Assembly: GCF_028858725.1 (NCBI RefSeq)
Contig: NC_084790.1
Location: 4,966,001-5,030,000, forward strand
Length of the DNA stretch: 64,000 bases
Direction of reading: 5' to 3'
Source of the DNA: Colius striatus
Lineage: Eukaryota > Chordata > Aves > Coliiformes > Coliidae
The translations under genes were made by a program, and so were the position numbers. Below are positions 9,201 to 23,306 of the stretch, piece after piece. The notes under the pieces were generated by a model. That model did no database searches. It was given only the letters and a program-made list of their open reading frames with translations, and was not told the DNA's origin. Position 1 is the first letter of the stretch. Each line of letters begins with the position of its first letter.

Positions 9201-12200
9201 CCCGGCCCGGCCCGCCCCGTCCCGCCTCGGCCCGAGCGCGGGGCCGTGCCGCCGCAGCCGCCGCACGGCGGGGGGGAAGGGGGGCGGGGGCGGCTTTTGC
9301 CGCCGCAGCGGGGCCGCGGGCACCTGTGGCCGGTGGGGCGGGGCGGAGCGCGGCTGCCCGCGCCGCCCCGGCCGGCGATGCGTGCGCGGCACCGCGCCCC
9401 GGCCAGCCCGCCCCGCCGCCTTCGCCTCCTGCCCCGCTAGCTGCTCCGGGGACCATGATCGGCCGCGGCCCGGGCGGCAGCTGGGGACATGAGAAAGGTA
9501 CCGGGGCCGCTCCGGGAAGCTTGCGGGGGGTGGAGGGCGAGCGGCCGCTCCCCGGTGGCGGGGCAGGGTGCGGGAGGGCGGAGGTGGGGGGGGGAGGGAG
9601 GCGCGGTGCGGCGGCGCAGGCTGCCGGAGGCGGGGGCTGCGGGGCGGGGGCCGGCGGCTCGGGCTGCGGGGCAGGCTCCATGGGGCGGCGGGGGTGCCCG
9701 GGGGGGGTGCTGCGGGCATCCCGGTGACGGCGGGGACGACGGCGGCGGCGGCAGCGGCGGCGGCTCAAGTTGCATCAGGTGGGTGGAAATGCGGGGATTT
9801 TCCTGCTGGCGCACCCCACCCCTTATGCAAATGGCCGGGATGGCACCACGGGCTGATGCAAGGCGGCCACGGCGCAGCCACCGCCGCGACGCGGGCCCCG
9901 GTGGCCCCAGCCGCCTCTCCCGGCAGCGGGCGGGCGGCCATGGGCAGCGGGAAGGGGAGGGCCGGCCTCGCCCGCCATGCAGAACAGCTCCCGGGGAGCC
10001 CCGGAGGCAGAACGGCCCCGGGCCGGCGGCCGAGGAGCAGGGTGCCCGGCGGGTGGGCTGCGGGTCGGGCTGGGGGTCCCCGGGGAGGGACCGAGGCCGG
10101 GGCTGAAGGAAATGTGGTCTGTCTTTCAGGATATCGATTTGATTGACATCCTGTGGAGACAGGATATTGATCTCGGCGCTGGGCGAGAGATTTTTGACTA
10201 CAGCCACCGTCAGAAAGAGAGCGAAGTGGACAAAGAGCTGAGCGATGGGAGGGAGCGTGGGGACGGCTGGAGGAGTGGAGGGAGCGAGGTCGTGGATAGA
10301 AACCTGGTAGTTGATGGAGAGACCGGGGAGAGTTTCCCTGCGCAGGTAACACCCCGGGGCCGGGGTCGAGGCGCGGGGGAGGCGAGGGGCCCACGGTCAT
10401 GTGTGACTTTTGCCGAGCTGCAGTGTCGGGGTTTGCCCGGGAGGGCCAGAGGGTTTGATGCTGGGAAGGTCCGTGCCGCCCGCTGTGCCGGGGAGCCGCA
10501 GCGAGGCGGGCAGGGCGACGGCCGTGTCACCCTTGGCAGGACGAGGGCAGCTGGTCCTCTCCGTGCCTTTGGGCTGTCTGGCAGAGGCGGTGGCGTGGGC
10601 GGGTGCAGAGTCCCCTCCAGCCTGGCGCTGGCGGTAGGTGAGGCTCTCCAGGAGCAGAAGCAGCACCTTCCCCTTCCCTGCTGCGCTTGGGGGCCACTCT
10701 GATGCTCCCCAGAGCAGGAGGATGGAGCCTGTGAAGCACTGGGTGGGGCCTTTGGCTCTTTTTTGGATGCGCTGTAATAAACCTTTCTGCTCTGAGCAGC
10801 TCGTTTCTCCTCGCCACCTCCCTAATCCTGGGGCTACGATTGCCTGTGCTTTATGTCAGGTGCCTGGTGTTGCGGAGGATCAGACAGCCCTGTCCCTGGA
10901 GGAGTGCCTTAGGCTGCTGGAGGCCACCTTCCCCTTTGCGGAGAGCTCAGAGGTAAGCGATGGGGCGCCGGTGGATCCTCCACCCGCTTGCCGGGGTTTC
11001 AGTGCCTCTTGTAGCCCAGCCCTGCACACAGCACCGGCAGTAAATCGGGTCAGCCTGCCGAAGGAGGCTCCAGGCATGGTGCCTGTGAAACCAGCGGTGA
11101 GGGGGGTGGTCACAATTAATTAAAGACTTCTGGCTTTGCTTCTAATTAGTTCATGGGGAACTGTGGAGGAATAACTGCAACCAGTTTGCTTCGAACAAAG
11201 GCAAAGTGGATGCTGGTGGCGGGGGTGGAAGGGCACTGGGGTGGTTGCTGGCTCCCTTGGCCACGGCTGCTCAGCTGGGGACTGACTCTGCCTCACGTGG
11301 CCAGTTCCCAGCTGCGGATGTCTCCACCCTGAGCGAAGCTGTGCCCGGCGAGAGCCGGCCCGCGGACATCCAGGCCAGCCTGCTGTCTCCTCTCCTCCCC
11401 GAGCCCGAGTCGCCCTTCGACCTGGAGCAGCAGTGGCAGGACCTCATGTCCATCATGGAAATGCAGGTGAGTGCGGGGGGTAGGGGGCTGTGCCCCTCTG
11501 GGCACGTGCAGCCGCTCCCTGTGTCTGGGCAGCCGCAGCTCGGGGCTGTGGCAGCTGCTTCGGGTTTGTCTCGGCCTCTGCGGTGATGCTGCTGCTGTAA
11601 CCCCCCCCCCCAACCCTGCAGCCGGAGGGTGCTGCTGGGCTGCTGCAGAGAGCTCCTGCTGTTGGATCACAGAGCGTGGTCTTGGATGGCAGCAGGAGCG
11701 AGGGCAAGGGCTCGAGGACGGCCCGTTGACTGAGCCGCTCCGTGTCTCCTCCAGGCCATGGAAGTGAACAACACCACGGCAGAGACCTTGTACAACGGCA
11801 CGAGCGGAGACCTGCTGACTTCCAGCTACAGCCTCGCTCCCAACACTCCCATCAATCAGAATGTCAGCCTGCATCAGGCCTCGCTGGGGAGCTGCTCGCA
11901 GGACTTCTCCCTCTTCAGCTCGGAGATCGAAAGCCCGTCCATGGCCGGCAGCTCGGCCTTGCTCCAGCTGGCACCAGACAACTCCACCGGCCTCAACACC
12001 ACCTTTGGCTCCACCAACCTGAGCGGCATCTTCTTCCCCCCGCAGCTGAACAGCACCGTCAATGAGACAGCCAGTCCCGAGCTGCCAGACCCGCTGGGCG
12101 GCCTCCTGGACGAAGCCATGCTGGATGAGATCAGCCTGATGGACTTGGCCATCGAAGAAGGTTTCAACCCGGTGCAGGCCTCGCAGCTGGAAGAGGAGTT

Positions 12201-13083
12201 TGATTCCGACTCGGGGCTTTCTCTGGATTCCGGCCACAGTCCCGCGTCTCTGAGCAGCTCGGAAGCCTCTTCCTCGTCCTCCTCTTCCTCCTCTTCTTCC
12301 TCTTCCTCCTCCTCCTTTTCCGAGGAAGGAGCTGTCGGCTACAGCTCAGACTCCGAAAACGTGGACTTTGAAGAAGCAGAAGGGGCGGTTGGATACCAGC
12401 CAGAGTACAGCAAGTTCTGCCGCATGAGCTACCAGGACCCGTCGCAGCTCCACTACTTGCCTTACCTGGAGCACGTCGGCCACAACCACACCTACAACAT
12501 GGCCCCGGGGGCCCTGGATCCCGAGGAGCCCAAACTGCCCAGCGCGGGGAAGAAGAGCGGCAAGGAGAAGCCGTCCGAGTTCCTGGACAAGCAGATGAGC
12601 AGGGACGAGCACCGAGCCAGGGCCATGAAGATCCCCTTCACCAACGACAAGATCATCAACCTGCCGGTGGAGGAGTTCAACGAGCTCCTCTCCAAGTACC
12701 AGCTGAGCGAGGCGCAGCTGAGCCTGATCCGCGACATCCGGCGGCGAGGCAAGAACAAGATGGCTGCCCAGAACTGCCGCAAGAGGAAGCTGGACACCAT
12801 CCTCAACTTGGAACGGGACGTCGAGGACTTGCAGCGGGACAAGTCCAAACTGCTCAGGGAGAAGGTGGAGTTCCTCAAATCCATCCGCCAGATGAAGCAA
12901 AAGGTGCAGAACCTCTACCAGGAGGTGTTCGGGCGCCTGCGGGACGAGAACGGGCAGCCCTACTCCCCCAGCCAGTACGCCCTGCAGTATGCCAGCGACG
13001 GCAGCGTCATCCTCATCCCGCGGGCCGTGGCCGACCAGCAGGCCCGGCGGCAGGAGCGCAAGCAGAAGGACCGGAGGAAGTGA
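5712..13083 (+). CDS. NFE2L1: NFE2L1 (Nrf1/TCF11), CNC-bZIP transcription factor
   Basis: Coding exons 5712-6221, 10130-10345, 10860-10952, 11305-11466 and 11755-13083 join in frame (all phase 0) to give 769 aa, close to human TCF11 (772). Seen in order: an N-terminal hydrophobic ER anchor (about residues 11-30); Trp103-Leu104, the known DDI2 cleavage point; a Neh2-like segment from residue 171 (DIDLIDILWRQ, DLG motif) with ETGE at 234-237; an Asn/Ser/Thr-rich domain with nine N-glycosylation sequons; a DSGLSLDS beta-TrCP-type degron; a poly-Ser run; then the CNC box, basic region (KNKMAAQNCRKRKLD) and leucine zipper. Known role of the family: the protein is held in the ER, retrotranslocated, deglycosylated and cleaved, then pairs with small Maf proteins at ARE sites to raise proteasome subunit and stress genes. 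The ATG at 5712 is chosen because MLSLKKY matches the conserved start. No frame damage is seen. Confidence 0.97.
6222..8430 (+). other. NFE2L1 intron, no other feature seen
   Basis: Intronic sequence between the first coding exon and the internal CpG island. No further exon or repeat is recognised, apart from a short T-run near 8140. Confidence 0.6.
8440..9770 (+). promoter_or_regulatory. NFE2L1: Internal CpG-island promoter of NFE2L1
   Basis: About 1.3 kb of extreme GC and CpG density inside the intron before the Neh2-like exon. It contains three CCAAT boxes (ATTGG at 8968 and 9000, CCAAT at 9044), many GC boxes and a 14-G run at 8867-8880. A donor that could end a first exon follows at 9497. 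An alternative-promoter isoform (Nrf1b) has been described for mammalian NFE2L1; this island is in the right place to make the bird equivalent. Confidence 0.65.
9420..9497 (+). other. NFE2L1: Candidate alternative first exon of NFE2L1
   Basis: Ends at AAG|GTACCG (9497/9498); its 5' end is not known. The ATG at 9489 gives Met-Arg-Lys and then runs in frame into the exon at 10130 (DIDLID...). The product would begin at the Neh2-like region and lack the ER anchor. An earlier ATG at 9455 in good context opens a different, overlapping frame. Confidence 0.45.
10130..10345 (+). CDS. NFE2L1: NFE2L1 coding exon 2 (Neh2-like)
   Basis: 72 codons between acceptor GTCTTTCAG and donor GCGCAG|GTAACA. Encodes DIDLIDILWRQDIDLG and the ETGE tetrapeptide, the two KEAP1-contact-like motifs shared with NRF2. 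Confidence 0.95.
10860..10952 (+). CDS. NFE2L1: NFE2L1 coding exon 3 (TCF11-type cassette)
   Basis: 31 codons, phase 0 on both sides, acceptor TTATGTCAG with a poor pyrimidine tract, donor GAG|GTAAGC. It corresponds to the 30-residue segment present in human TCF11 and absent from the shorter Nrf1a, so it is expected to be an optional cassette. Confidence 0.9.
11305..11466 (+). CDS. NFE2L1: NFE2L1 coding exon 4
   Basis: 54 codons ending SIMEMQ, donor CAG|GTGAGT. The acceptor (GTGGCCAG) has a weak pyrimidine tract; it is chosen because the first residues FPAADVSTLSEAVP match human FPADISSITEAVP. Confidence 0.9.
11755..13083 (+). CDS. NFE2L1: NFE2L1 terminal coding exon (NST, CNC, bZIP)
   Basis: 442 codons plus stop from acceptor CTCCAG; encodes the glycosylated NST domain, the DSGLSLDS degron, poly-Ser, CNC box and bZIP. 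The protein ends RKQKDRRK, as in mammals except for a substitution. Confidence 0.97.
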   Translation, partial: AMEVNNTTAETLYNGTSGDLLTSSYSLAPNTPINQNVSLHQASLGSCSQDFSLFSSEIESPSMAGSSALLQLAPDNSTGLNTTFGSTNLSGIFFPPQLNSTVNETASPELPDPLGGLLDEAMLDEISLMDLAIEEGFNPVQASQLEEEFDSDSGLSLDSGHSPASLSSSEASSSSSSSSSSSSSSSSFSEEGAVGYSSDSENVDFEEAEGAVGYQPEYSKFCRMSYQDPSQLHYLPYLEHVGHNHTYNMAPGALDPEEPKLPSAGKKSGKEKPSEFLDKQMSRDEHRARAMKIPFTNDKIINLPVEEFNELLSKYQLSEAQLSLIRDIRRRGKNKMAAQNCRKRKLDTILNLERDVEDLQRDKSKLLREKVEFLKSIRQMKQKVQNLYQEVFGRLRDENGQPYSPSQYALQYASDGSVILIPRAVADQQARRQERKQKDRRK

Positions 13084-14905
13084 GGGCCCGGCCAGGAGGG
13101 AGAGAGGGAGGAGCGTGGGGCACTCGCTCGGAGCGAGAACTGGAGAAGGGCTGAGCCTGGAAGTACTTTAGAGGAACTTTCATGCCTTCTTATCCGATAT
13201 ATCTTCTCAAAAACAAAACAAAAACAAATCCACGAACGGGACTGCTGCCGGTCAGTGTGCGGGGAGCCCGCGGGACCTGCCTCCCTCCCGGCGGGCTGCG
13301 GCGGGAGGGCTCCCGCGGGGGGCGGGGCGGGGCGGGGCGAGCAGCGGCCCCGGGCTCCCGCGGCCCCGGCCGCAGGAAAGGCGCCGGCGTGGGACTGGCA
13401 AGAGGCGGAGACAACTGCTGTTAGGAACTGGCTTTAAGTAAGAGATTTAAGCAGACGAACTTAAGAACAAGCTGTAGGAGAGACATTTTTCTGAACTTCC
13501 AAAGTTCTGTGATTTCAGGTAGTTGGTTTCTTTTTTTTTAAAAAAAAAGAGAAAAAGGTTTTTCTTTGTTGTTTTTTTCTTTTCTTTTTTTTTTCCTTTT
13601 CCTGAACCAGTTTTGCCATCGGTGTGCGTGATTCAGTCCGACTTAACTCCAGAGTAACCGACATCCCTTCCTAGATCAGACCCGCTGCCCGCGAGGAAAA
13701 CGCAAGCGGTGTGTGACTTCCATGAACCCTCTCCGGTCCGAGGGGCTCGCAAGATGTGTGCAGGAGCTGTGATGCCTCAGGACGGGCCACGGGGGAAACA
13801 CGTGGAGCTTTAGGTGGTGGGGTTGTTTTCTTTTTCGAGGGGGAAGGAGAAAGGGTGTGAAACTGGAGCGGGTTAAGAGAAGCATCAGCGTGCTGCACAC
13901 CCCTCACTCCCTGCCACACCGGGAGCATGTTGCCGCCGAGCCACGCAGCAGCCTGCATGCAAACACTGTCTGCTCCCATCGTGGGGTGGGGGGCAGGCAG
14001 GAGGGCCCCCGGCCCCTGCAAGGCACAAAGGGAGTGGAGGGTCCCCGGCCTGGGCTCATCACTTATAGAAATTAGACAGCTGGTAGGATCCTCTTCCTTA
14101 ACTGCGCTTTGATTTTTTTGGGGGGCTTCAGCCTTGGTTTTCCCTGTAGGGTCTAGAGTGCTTGTGTTGAAGTAAAAGGGAGAAGCCCAACCGTTCAAAG
14201 CTGCTAAATGTTCTCTTTGCCATAAAGATTCCGTGTAACCGTGTGATCACATTATAGGATTCTCTTCTGTCCCTAGGTGTTGGTCTGACTTCCTTTGTTT
14301 TCAGGAGGGGGGTGGGGGTAGTGCCTTGATCACTGTCGGTCTCCGTCACGGGGACGATCCTAGAAGCTGTATTTACAATATAGCACAGCTGGGAGTGTAC
14401 TTGACTTTACCAGCAACCGAAAAAGCTTAACTATGGCTTTTCCTAGCCAGTCCTGTGCGTGTGGGACGGGGTGAGGGCGGCGCGGCGAGGGAGAGAGGGA
14501 GGCCTCAGGGTGGTAACTCAAGGGAAGGAGACCTGACGAGGCAGGAGGGAGGCAGAGGGAGGAGGGCGGCTGCCCGTGGGCACCTCTGCCAGGCGAAGGG
14601 GAAAGCAGTTGGATCTTGGGGCGCCCGGTGCCTTCGCCGTGGCCCCGAGCAGCCTGAGACGGACTCGCCGAGGCCCCGGCGGGGTCTCCTGTCCCCGACT
14701 CCTGAGATTCAACAGCTTTACTTATGCGTGAGACGAAGCACAAGTGGTGATGTGGGTGTGGGGAGGTTGGAAGGGAGCCCTGCACGTATGTTTTAAATTA
14801 TTTACCTCTTAGAAACTTTTATTTTAATGATCTGTGACCTGTCGGGGAAAGAAGAGAGATTGTGTGAGCACAGGACAAAAATAAAATGGCTTATTCACTG
14901 TATGA
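13084..14905 (+). other. NFE2L1: NFE2L1 3' UTR
   Basis: About 1.8 kb from the stop to the AATAAA at 14880. The first 350 bases are GC-rich and include a GGGAGCCC/GGGCTCCC inverted pair (about 13262 and 13308). A T9A9 palindrome and long U-rich tracts follow at 13530-13605. Confidence 0.75.
14880..14885 (+). terminator. NFE2L1: NFE2L1 polyadenylation signal
   Basis: AATAAA in an A-rich setting, followed by a TG-containing stretch; no better signal lies between the stop and CBX1. Confidence 0.75.
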
Positions 14906-17900
14906 GCACTGGCTTCCTGGAGTTTGGCTTTATTTCTGTAAAAGATGAAGCGTCTAGGGGGAAACAAAACTGCCTTTCCTGGTGGGTCCCCCTCAGCCAG
15001 GGGCGGGTTTGTCTCCAGTGATGGTCTGGACAGAGAGGGACTCAGAGTCAGCCTGGGTTGCAGGTAACGGTCTCGGAGGGGAGGGGAGGGGAAGGAAAAG
15101 CCCCACAGGTCTGGGACTCAGCCTGCGTGGCTGCAGCTGCTTCTTTTTCCCCTACTCCACAGCAGCAGCATTTCAACAGAAGGCAAGGAGAAGCATGTTC
15201 CTGGTTTGCTGTGGAGCAAGGGTCTGAGACCCTCACCTGAGACCCTCCCAAAGCTGCTGCAAGTGAAGGGCTGGGAGGGAGGGGGGGGCTGGGTAGGGCC
15301 GAGCCCCCTCCCCGCTGCCCAAGGCGGGGTCCAGACAAACGGCACCGCTGCTGCAGTCTGTCACCTCCCTCCCCTGCAGCCCCCCGGGCTCCAGCCGCAG
15401 TGCTGGGGACGGAGCCGCAGCTTCTCCAGCCACCGGTGTATTGACACGGGGCTCTGCGGGCCGGGTCCTGCCCGAGGAGCCTCAGCCCTGCCCTGGGCCG
15501 GGAGGGACGGGTGTGTCGATGCCGGCGGGGGTGTTGCTGACCGCTCGGCTTGTCCCCGCCTCGCCGCCTGTTTGGGCTGCCGGCGCTGGGAAGGGCTGGC
15601 CGGCAGCCGGCCGGCAGTTGCCAGGCTGGCAGCGGCCCCAGCTCGGCTCCCCGGGCAGGGTGCAGCAGCGCTGGGGTGGCAGCCAGCTAGGCTCAAGGGC
15701 AGGCCCTGAATCCGCTGGCAGAGCTGCGGTGGGGAGAGGGAGGGGGGGCAGGCAGCTCTGAAGCCTCCCCCAGCCCTGCAGAAGGCACCAAGTGCAGCCC
15801 AGGGATGGAAAAAACCGCTCCTGGGAGCTGCTGCTGCATGAGGAGGAGCCCGGGCTGGGGCTGAACCACTGCCCTTGAAGCAGCATTTTTTTGGGCTGCT
15901 GTCCTTGAGGCTCAAGCACCTCACCAGCTCCCTGTGTTTTCTGAGTTTACAGATGCCTTTCTCTGAGGTCCGTCTCTTGGCCCTCGCTGGGACAGCACCA
16001 TTACGTGGCAATTCCTCACCCCTGTGTCCCGTATTCGCACCAGCCTTGTGGCCACCATCCCCAGCCACCCGCCCTGGGCCTGGCACAACCCAAAAAGCAA
16101 GCAGAAAATGTGCTGACCCTGACAGTCTTCCACCCCACAGCGAAAACTGACGTTTTCCTGGGGATTAACCTTCCTTTTGTGACCAAAGAGCTCATCTACA
16201 GCTCCATGCACCAACAGCTCAGCCAAGAGGATCACAGAGCAATGAAGTACATGCTCAGAGGTGCTTCCCCTCTCTCCTCCTGGGCTCTGGGGCTATTTAG
16301 TTGAGCTATTCCATCAGAGACTGTTTTAGAACATAACTCAGCTCGCAAAAAAGCTTGCCTGGGGTTCCCTGAGCTTGGTGCTGCTGTGAGCTGCTCACAG
16401 ACCTTCCCGGGCGTCAGTACCCTCTCCCTGAGTGGAACTGGGAAGCAGATGGACACAGGAGGGAGGGTGCAGCGCGCTACCCCACATCAAACCTCACTTT
16501 GCTGCCTCTCGTCACCCCAACAGGACCTTTTGAGCTCACCTCTCCACTCCTACACTCACACACATCCTCACTCGTGCACAGACATCAGCGGATCCCCTCC
16601 CCTCTCCCTCCAGAAGGCTGCAGGTGAGCCCCATCGCAAGCCCCAGCTGAGAAAAAGCTTGACAGACCCCAGCCACCTGCCTGCCATGGGCAGTGGGGAG
16701 AGACAGGAGCTCCCCCAGCCCCATCCCTCCCCTGCTGCCACGTCCTGCTGGCCGCTGCCATGGCACAGGCTGCCTGCCAGTCCCTAATCAGGTGAAGTGT
16801 AGCCCTTCCACTCACTGAAGCAGGAAGCACTTAGGCATCAGCAGGACCTCCTGCCTTTGATCTCAGCCAGAGCTGTAGCTTAGCAGCCCCTTGAGCTTGT
16901 GTCCAGATGCAGCCTGAGCCCTTGGCCTGGCTGTCAGGCAGCCCCATGCCAGCACGCTCACTGCCCAGGACAGATCCCAGTTTCTGCCAGGCTACGTGGG
17001 GGCATGGAGTAGCTGCCCCAGCCCTGCTTCTGGCAGCCCAGGTCCTGCCTGGAGCGCTGAGCCCAGGGAAGGCCACCACAACGACCACCCACAGATCCAT
17101 GAGCACACCACCACCAGATCGATGAGACTATTTTCCCGTGCCTCAGTCTCTCGAGGCGACGTGTCCCACTCACATGGTGCCACAGCCAGAGCCAACGGGC
17201 ACCCAGAGGCCTGGTGCCTGCCAGCAGCTCACATGGCAGCTCCACAGTCCCACCCTGGGCTGAAGCAACGCGTGTCTTCCAGCTCCCTGCTGCGATCGAT
17301 CGCCCTGGAGCTCCCTGGGGATCCACAGCCCTCTTACGTTCAATTAAGTGGACGTTACCCCTTCCATCTGCAGTGATTAATACTGGTTTAATTGCTGCTG
17401 CTGCTGGGGCAGGGTTGACATTTCACCGTCCTGCTGGGCACAGGCTGTGCTGTCTGGGTAGGTTTGCAGCCCTGAGGGCCAGCGAGGGGCTGACAGAGCC
17501 CTTGCTCTGCTCTGACCAAGCTCAAAAGCTCTGTGCCTCTCCCTGCACCATCCTGCATGCTGGAAAGGTGGGAGTCAGGACCAGGGCCCTCCTCTTGGGA
17601 AGGCTGCTGCGTGGAGCATGGCAGGCTGAGTAGAGGAAGGGGCTCCTCCACACACACGGGAGCTTACGGCCTTCAGCAAGCCCGTAACAAGACCCAAATG
17701 AGGCCATCTCCAGCCAAAGAGTCACCAGGACCTTTGCCAGAGCTTTAAACACCCGTCTGTAACCACAAAATAACCAAGTGTGCCCAAGGTTCAACTGAAG
17801 ATGGAAGGAAAGGGCACTTACCCCAGCTCTGGTGCAGATCCTGGCTGGGAACATGCAGCACACTTGTCTCTGTGGGGTGAGACCGGCTCAGGCCTCTAGC

Positions 17901-18189
17901 CACTAACCTCTACCACACTCCTCTTCTCCAGATGGAGGGCTGACAGAAATGGGAAGCTGCCATCGCCCGCTCCGAAGCTCCCGCTGCTGTGGATGCCAGG
18001 AAGGAGCCGTTGGCTCACCTGGGCTGCACCAGAGCTGCCCTCGGCTCGGAGGGGACCGCGACCGCGGGCTCCCTGCCCTCCGTCGCCTGCTCTACACCTC
18101 GTCCCTCGCCTCACGCCCAAAGAGCTGGAGAGGAAGGAGCAAGGCAGAGAAGAAAACAAAAGAAGTATGTAAAATAAATATGCATCTGT
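14906..18189. other. Intergenic between converging NFE2L1 and CBX1
   Basis: 3.3 kb with no recognised gene, exon or CR1. Open frames here have no family resemblance. Confidence 0.6.
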
Positions 18190-18209
18190 CAGGATTATAA
18201 ATCTAAATT

Positions 18210-18215
18210 TTTATT
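18210..18215 (-). terminator. CBX1: CBX1 polyadenylation signal
   Basis: AATAAA on the minus strand, about 1.75 kb past the stop codon. Confidence 0.65.
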
Positions 18216-19030
18216 GAGACAAAAAAAAAAACCTAAAAACCCAAAACCTGACAAGAGCTCGGTATGAAGTTAAAATCCAAACACGTACTTTACATTTAAA
18301 CAACGTTTTCACAGAAACCTAAAGACATGCTGCTTTTAAAAAAAGGCTTGTACAATGCAAGTCTAGATACATAATCACCCTACAAGGAGGTGCCAGGAGT
18401 CTGGTGGGGCTCACGGCTCCAGACATTTAAATAGGTATTTGTAATAAATCTGATTAAAAAAAAAACAAACAAAAGAAAACAAAACAGTTCCCCCCAAAAA
18501 AGCCCTCAGAAGATTCGGGGTAACACCTCCAGGACGCCTGGCCTCTGACAAACAATCGCTTGTTGTGGGGGAATACAGAACTGGTTTGTTTTTCTCTTGT
18601 GCTGCTGTTGGTTTCCTCTCCCTCCCACAACCTAAAAGGTTCCCAATGCTGCTGGCTGGTGCTGGTTGGACAGTCCAGTCAAGGTCAGAAAAGGAACAAG
18701 TAGTCAGAAGTCTCTCTCTCTCTCCCCTTCCCCCTGACCCCCCCTCCCTAGTTTTGAGAAATAGCACCTTGTAATGGAAAGAGGGGTAGAAAGGCTTTAA
18801 AAGGGTTAAATTCTCTCCCCTCTACAATGCATGTGTCAGTAACTGGCAGTTCTGCTTCTGGACAAGATGAATCACAAGTTTGCATTTTCACAAGTCTCCC
18901 CTCACCTCCCCCCGTTTCCCTTCTCCCACCTTCCCCCCCCAAATCGCTTGTGGGGTTTCAAGGACCTTGGCTGCAGATGTGGATGTTCACAGTTTCAGTC
19001 TCGTGTCAGTGTCCCTGTCTCCCCCATTAC

Positions 19031-19206
19031 AGAATCATAGAATCATTTTGGCTGGAAGAGACCTTTAAGCTCATCAAGTCCAGCCCCTGTCCCAGCCCTA
19101 TCCACCACGAGACCATTCCACTTAGTGCAACATCCACTCGTCTCTGAAACCCCGCTGCGGATGGTGACTCCAGCACCTCCCTGGGCAGCCCGTTTCTATG
19201 CCTGAT
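19031..19206 (-). mobile_element. CR1 LINE 3' end in CBX1 3' UTR
   Basis: Starts with the reverse of the CR1 tail ('cagaatcatagaatcatttt', 'ggctggaagagacc') and runs through 'tccagcccctgtccc' to 'ctccctgggcagcccgtt'. It lies antisense to its source and sense-embedded in CBX1 mRNA. Confidence 0.85.
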
Positions 19207-19959
19207 TCTGTCATCAACACTGGGCTATTTCCCCCAACTCCACTACTCTCATTTTTTTTTCCCCCCCCTTTCATGAATTCAGTTTGTACAAAAGGTCTCG
19301 AAATGATCTGGAACACTGTCACCAGACCTCATCTCCCTCTCTCCTCAGTTAAACAAGAGACTAAATTCCCCTCCCAAGCCCTCTTCCCCCTCCTCAGCCC
19401 CCCCAAACTGATACACCAGTAAAACAGCAAAAGAAAAAACAAACCAAACAAAACGAAACAAAACCTACACACATGCTACGCTGTAAAACTGCAGAAATAA
19501 CACTACTGGAAAGAAGGCTGTGGGTTTCTGACATGTCTTTAAAGAATAAGCAGTATCCATCTGCACTCCCTTGTCCCCAGCCCACCCATCACCAGTGACA
19601 GTCCTTCATGGAAGGGGCTTTGCTTCCTCTCCCACAAGCTGCAAAAGGAGACAGCCTCGAAACAAACACCCTGCTTCTCCCCCCATTCCCAGCCCCTTCC
19701 CCTAGTATCCCCCCTCCCTCCCCTCCCCCTTCCCCACTGAGCTGGGCTGGTTTCAATCTGGACACAGCGTGAAGCTGCAGAAAGCAGTTGAGCAGCTGCA
19801 GGGCACAGAAACCATACTGGTCTCTTCAAAGGGCATCTTCTCCAGCCATCTCCACGCTCCCGACCGTGCAGAGCTGCGTTCATCTCCCCTCTTGCTCAAA
19901 CCCACAGTTCAGATCTTTATACAAAGGCTGGCCAGAGCGGGTGCCGGGGGTGGGGGGAG

Positions 19960-23306
<3,347 letters not shown>

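Larger units (their letters stand above)
18190..19959 (-). other. CBX1: CBX1 3' UTR
   Basis: About 1.8 kb on the minus strand from the CBX1 stop to an AATAAA (TTTATT at 18210-18215). A CR1 3' end lies inside it at 19031-19206, so it would be part of the mRNA. Confidence 0.75.

Noticed and set aside
8539-9768. 409-codon minus-strand open frame in the internal CpG island
   Set aside because: Pro/Ala/Arg-rich composition typical of stop-poor CpG islands; no domain and no splice partner.
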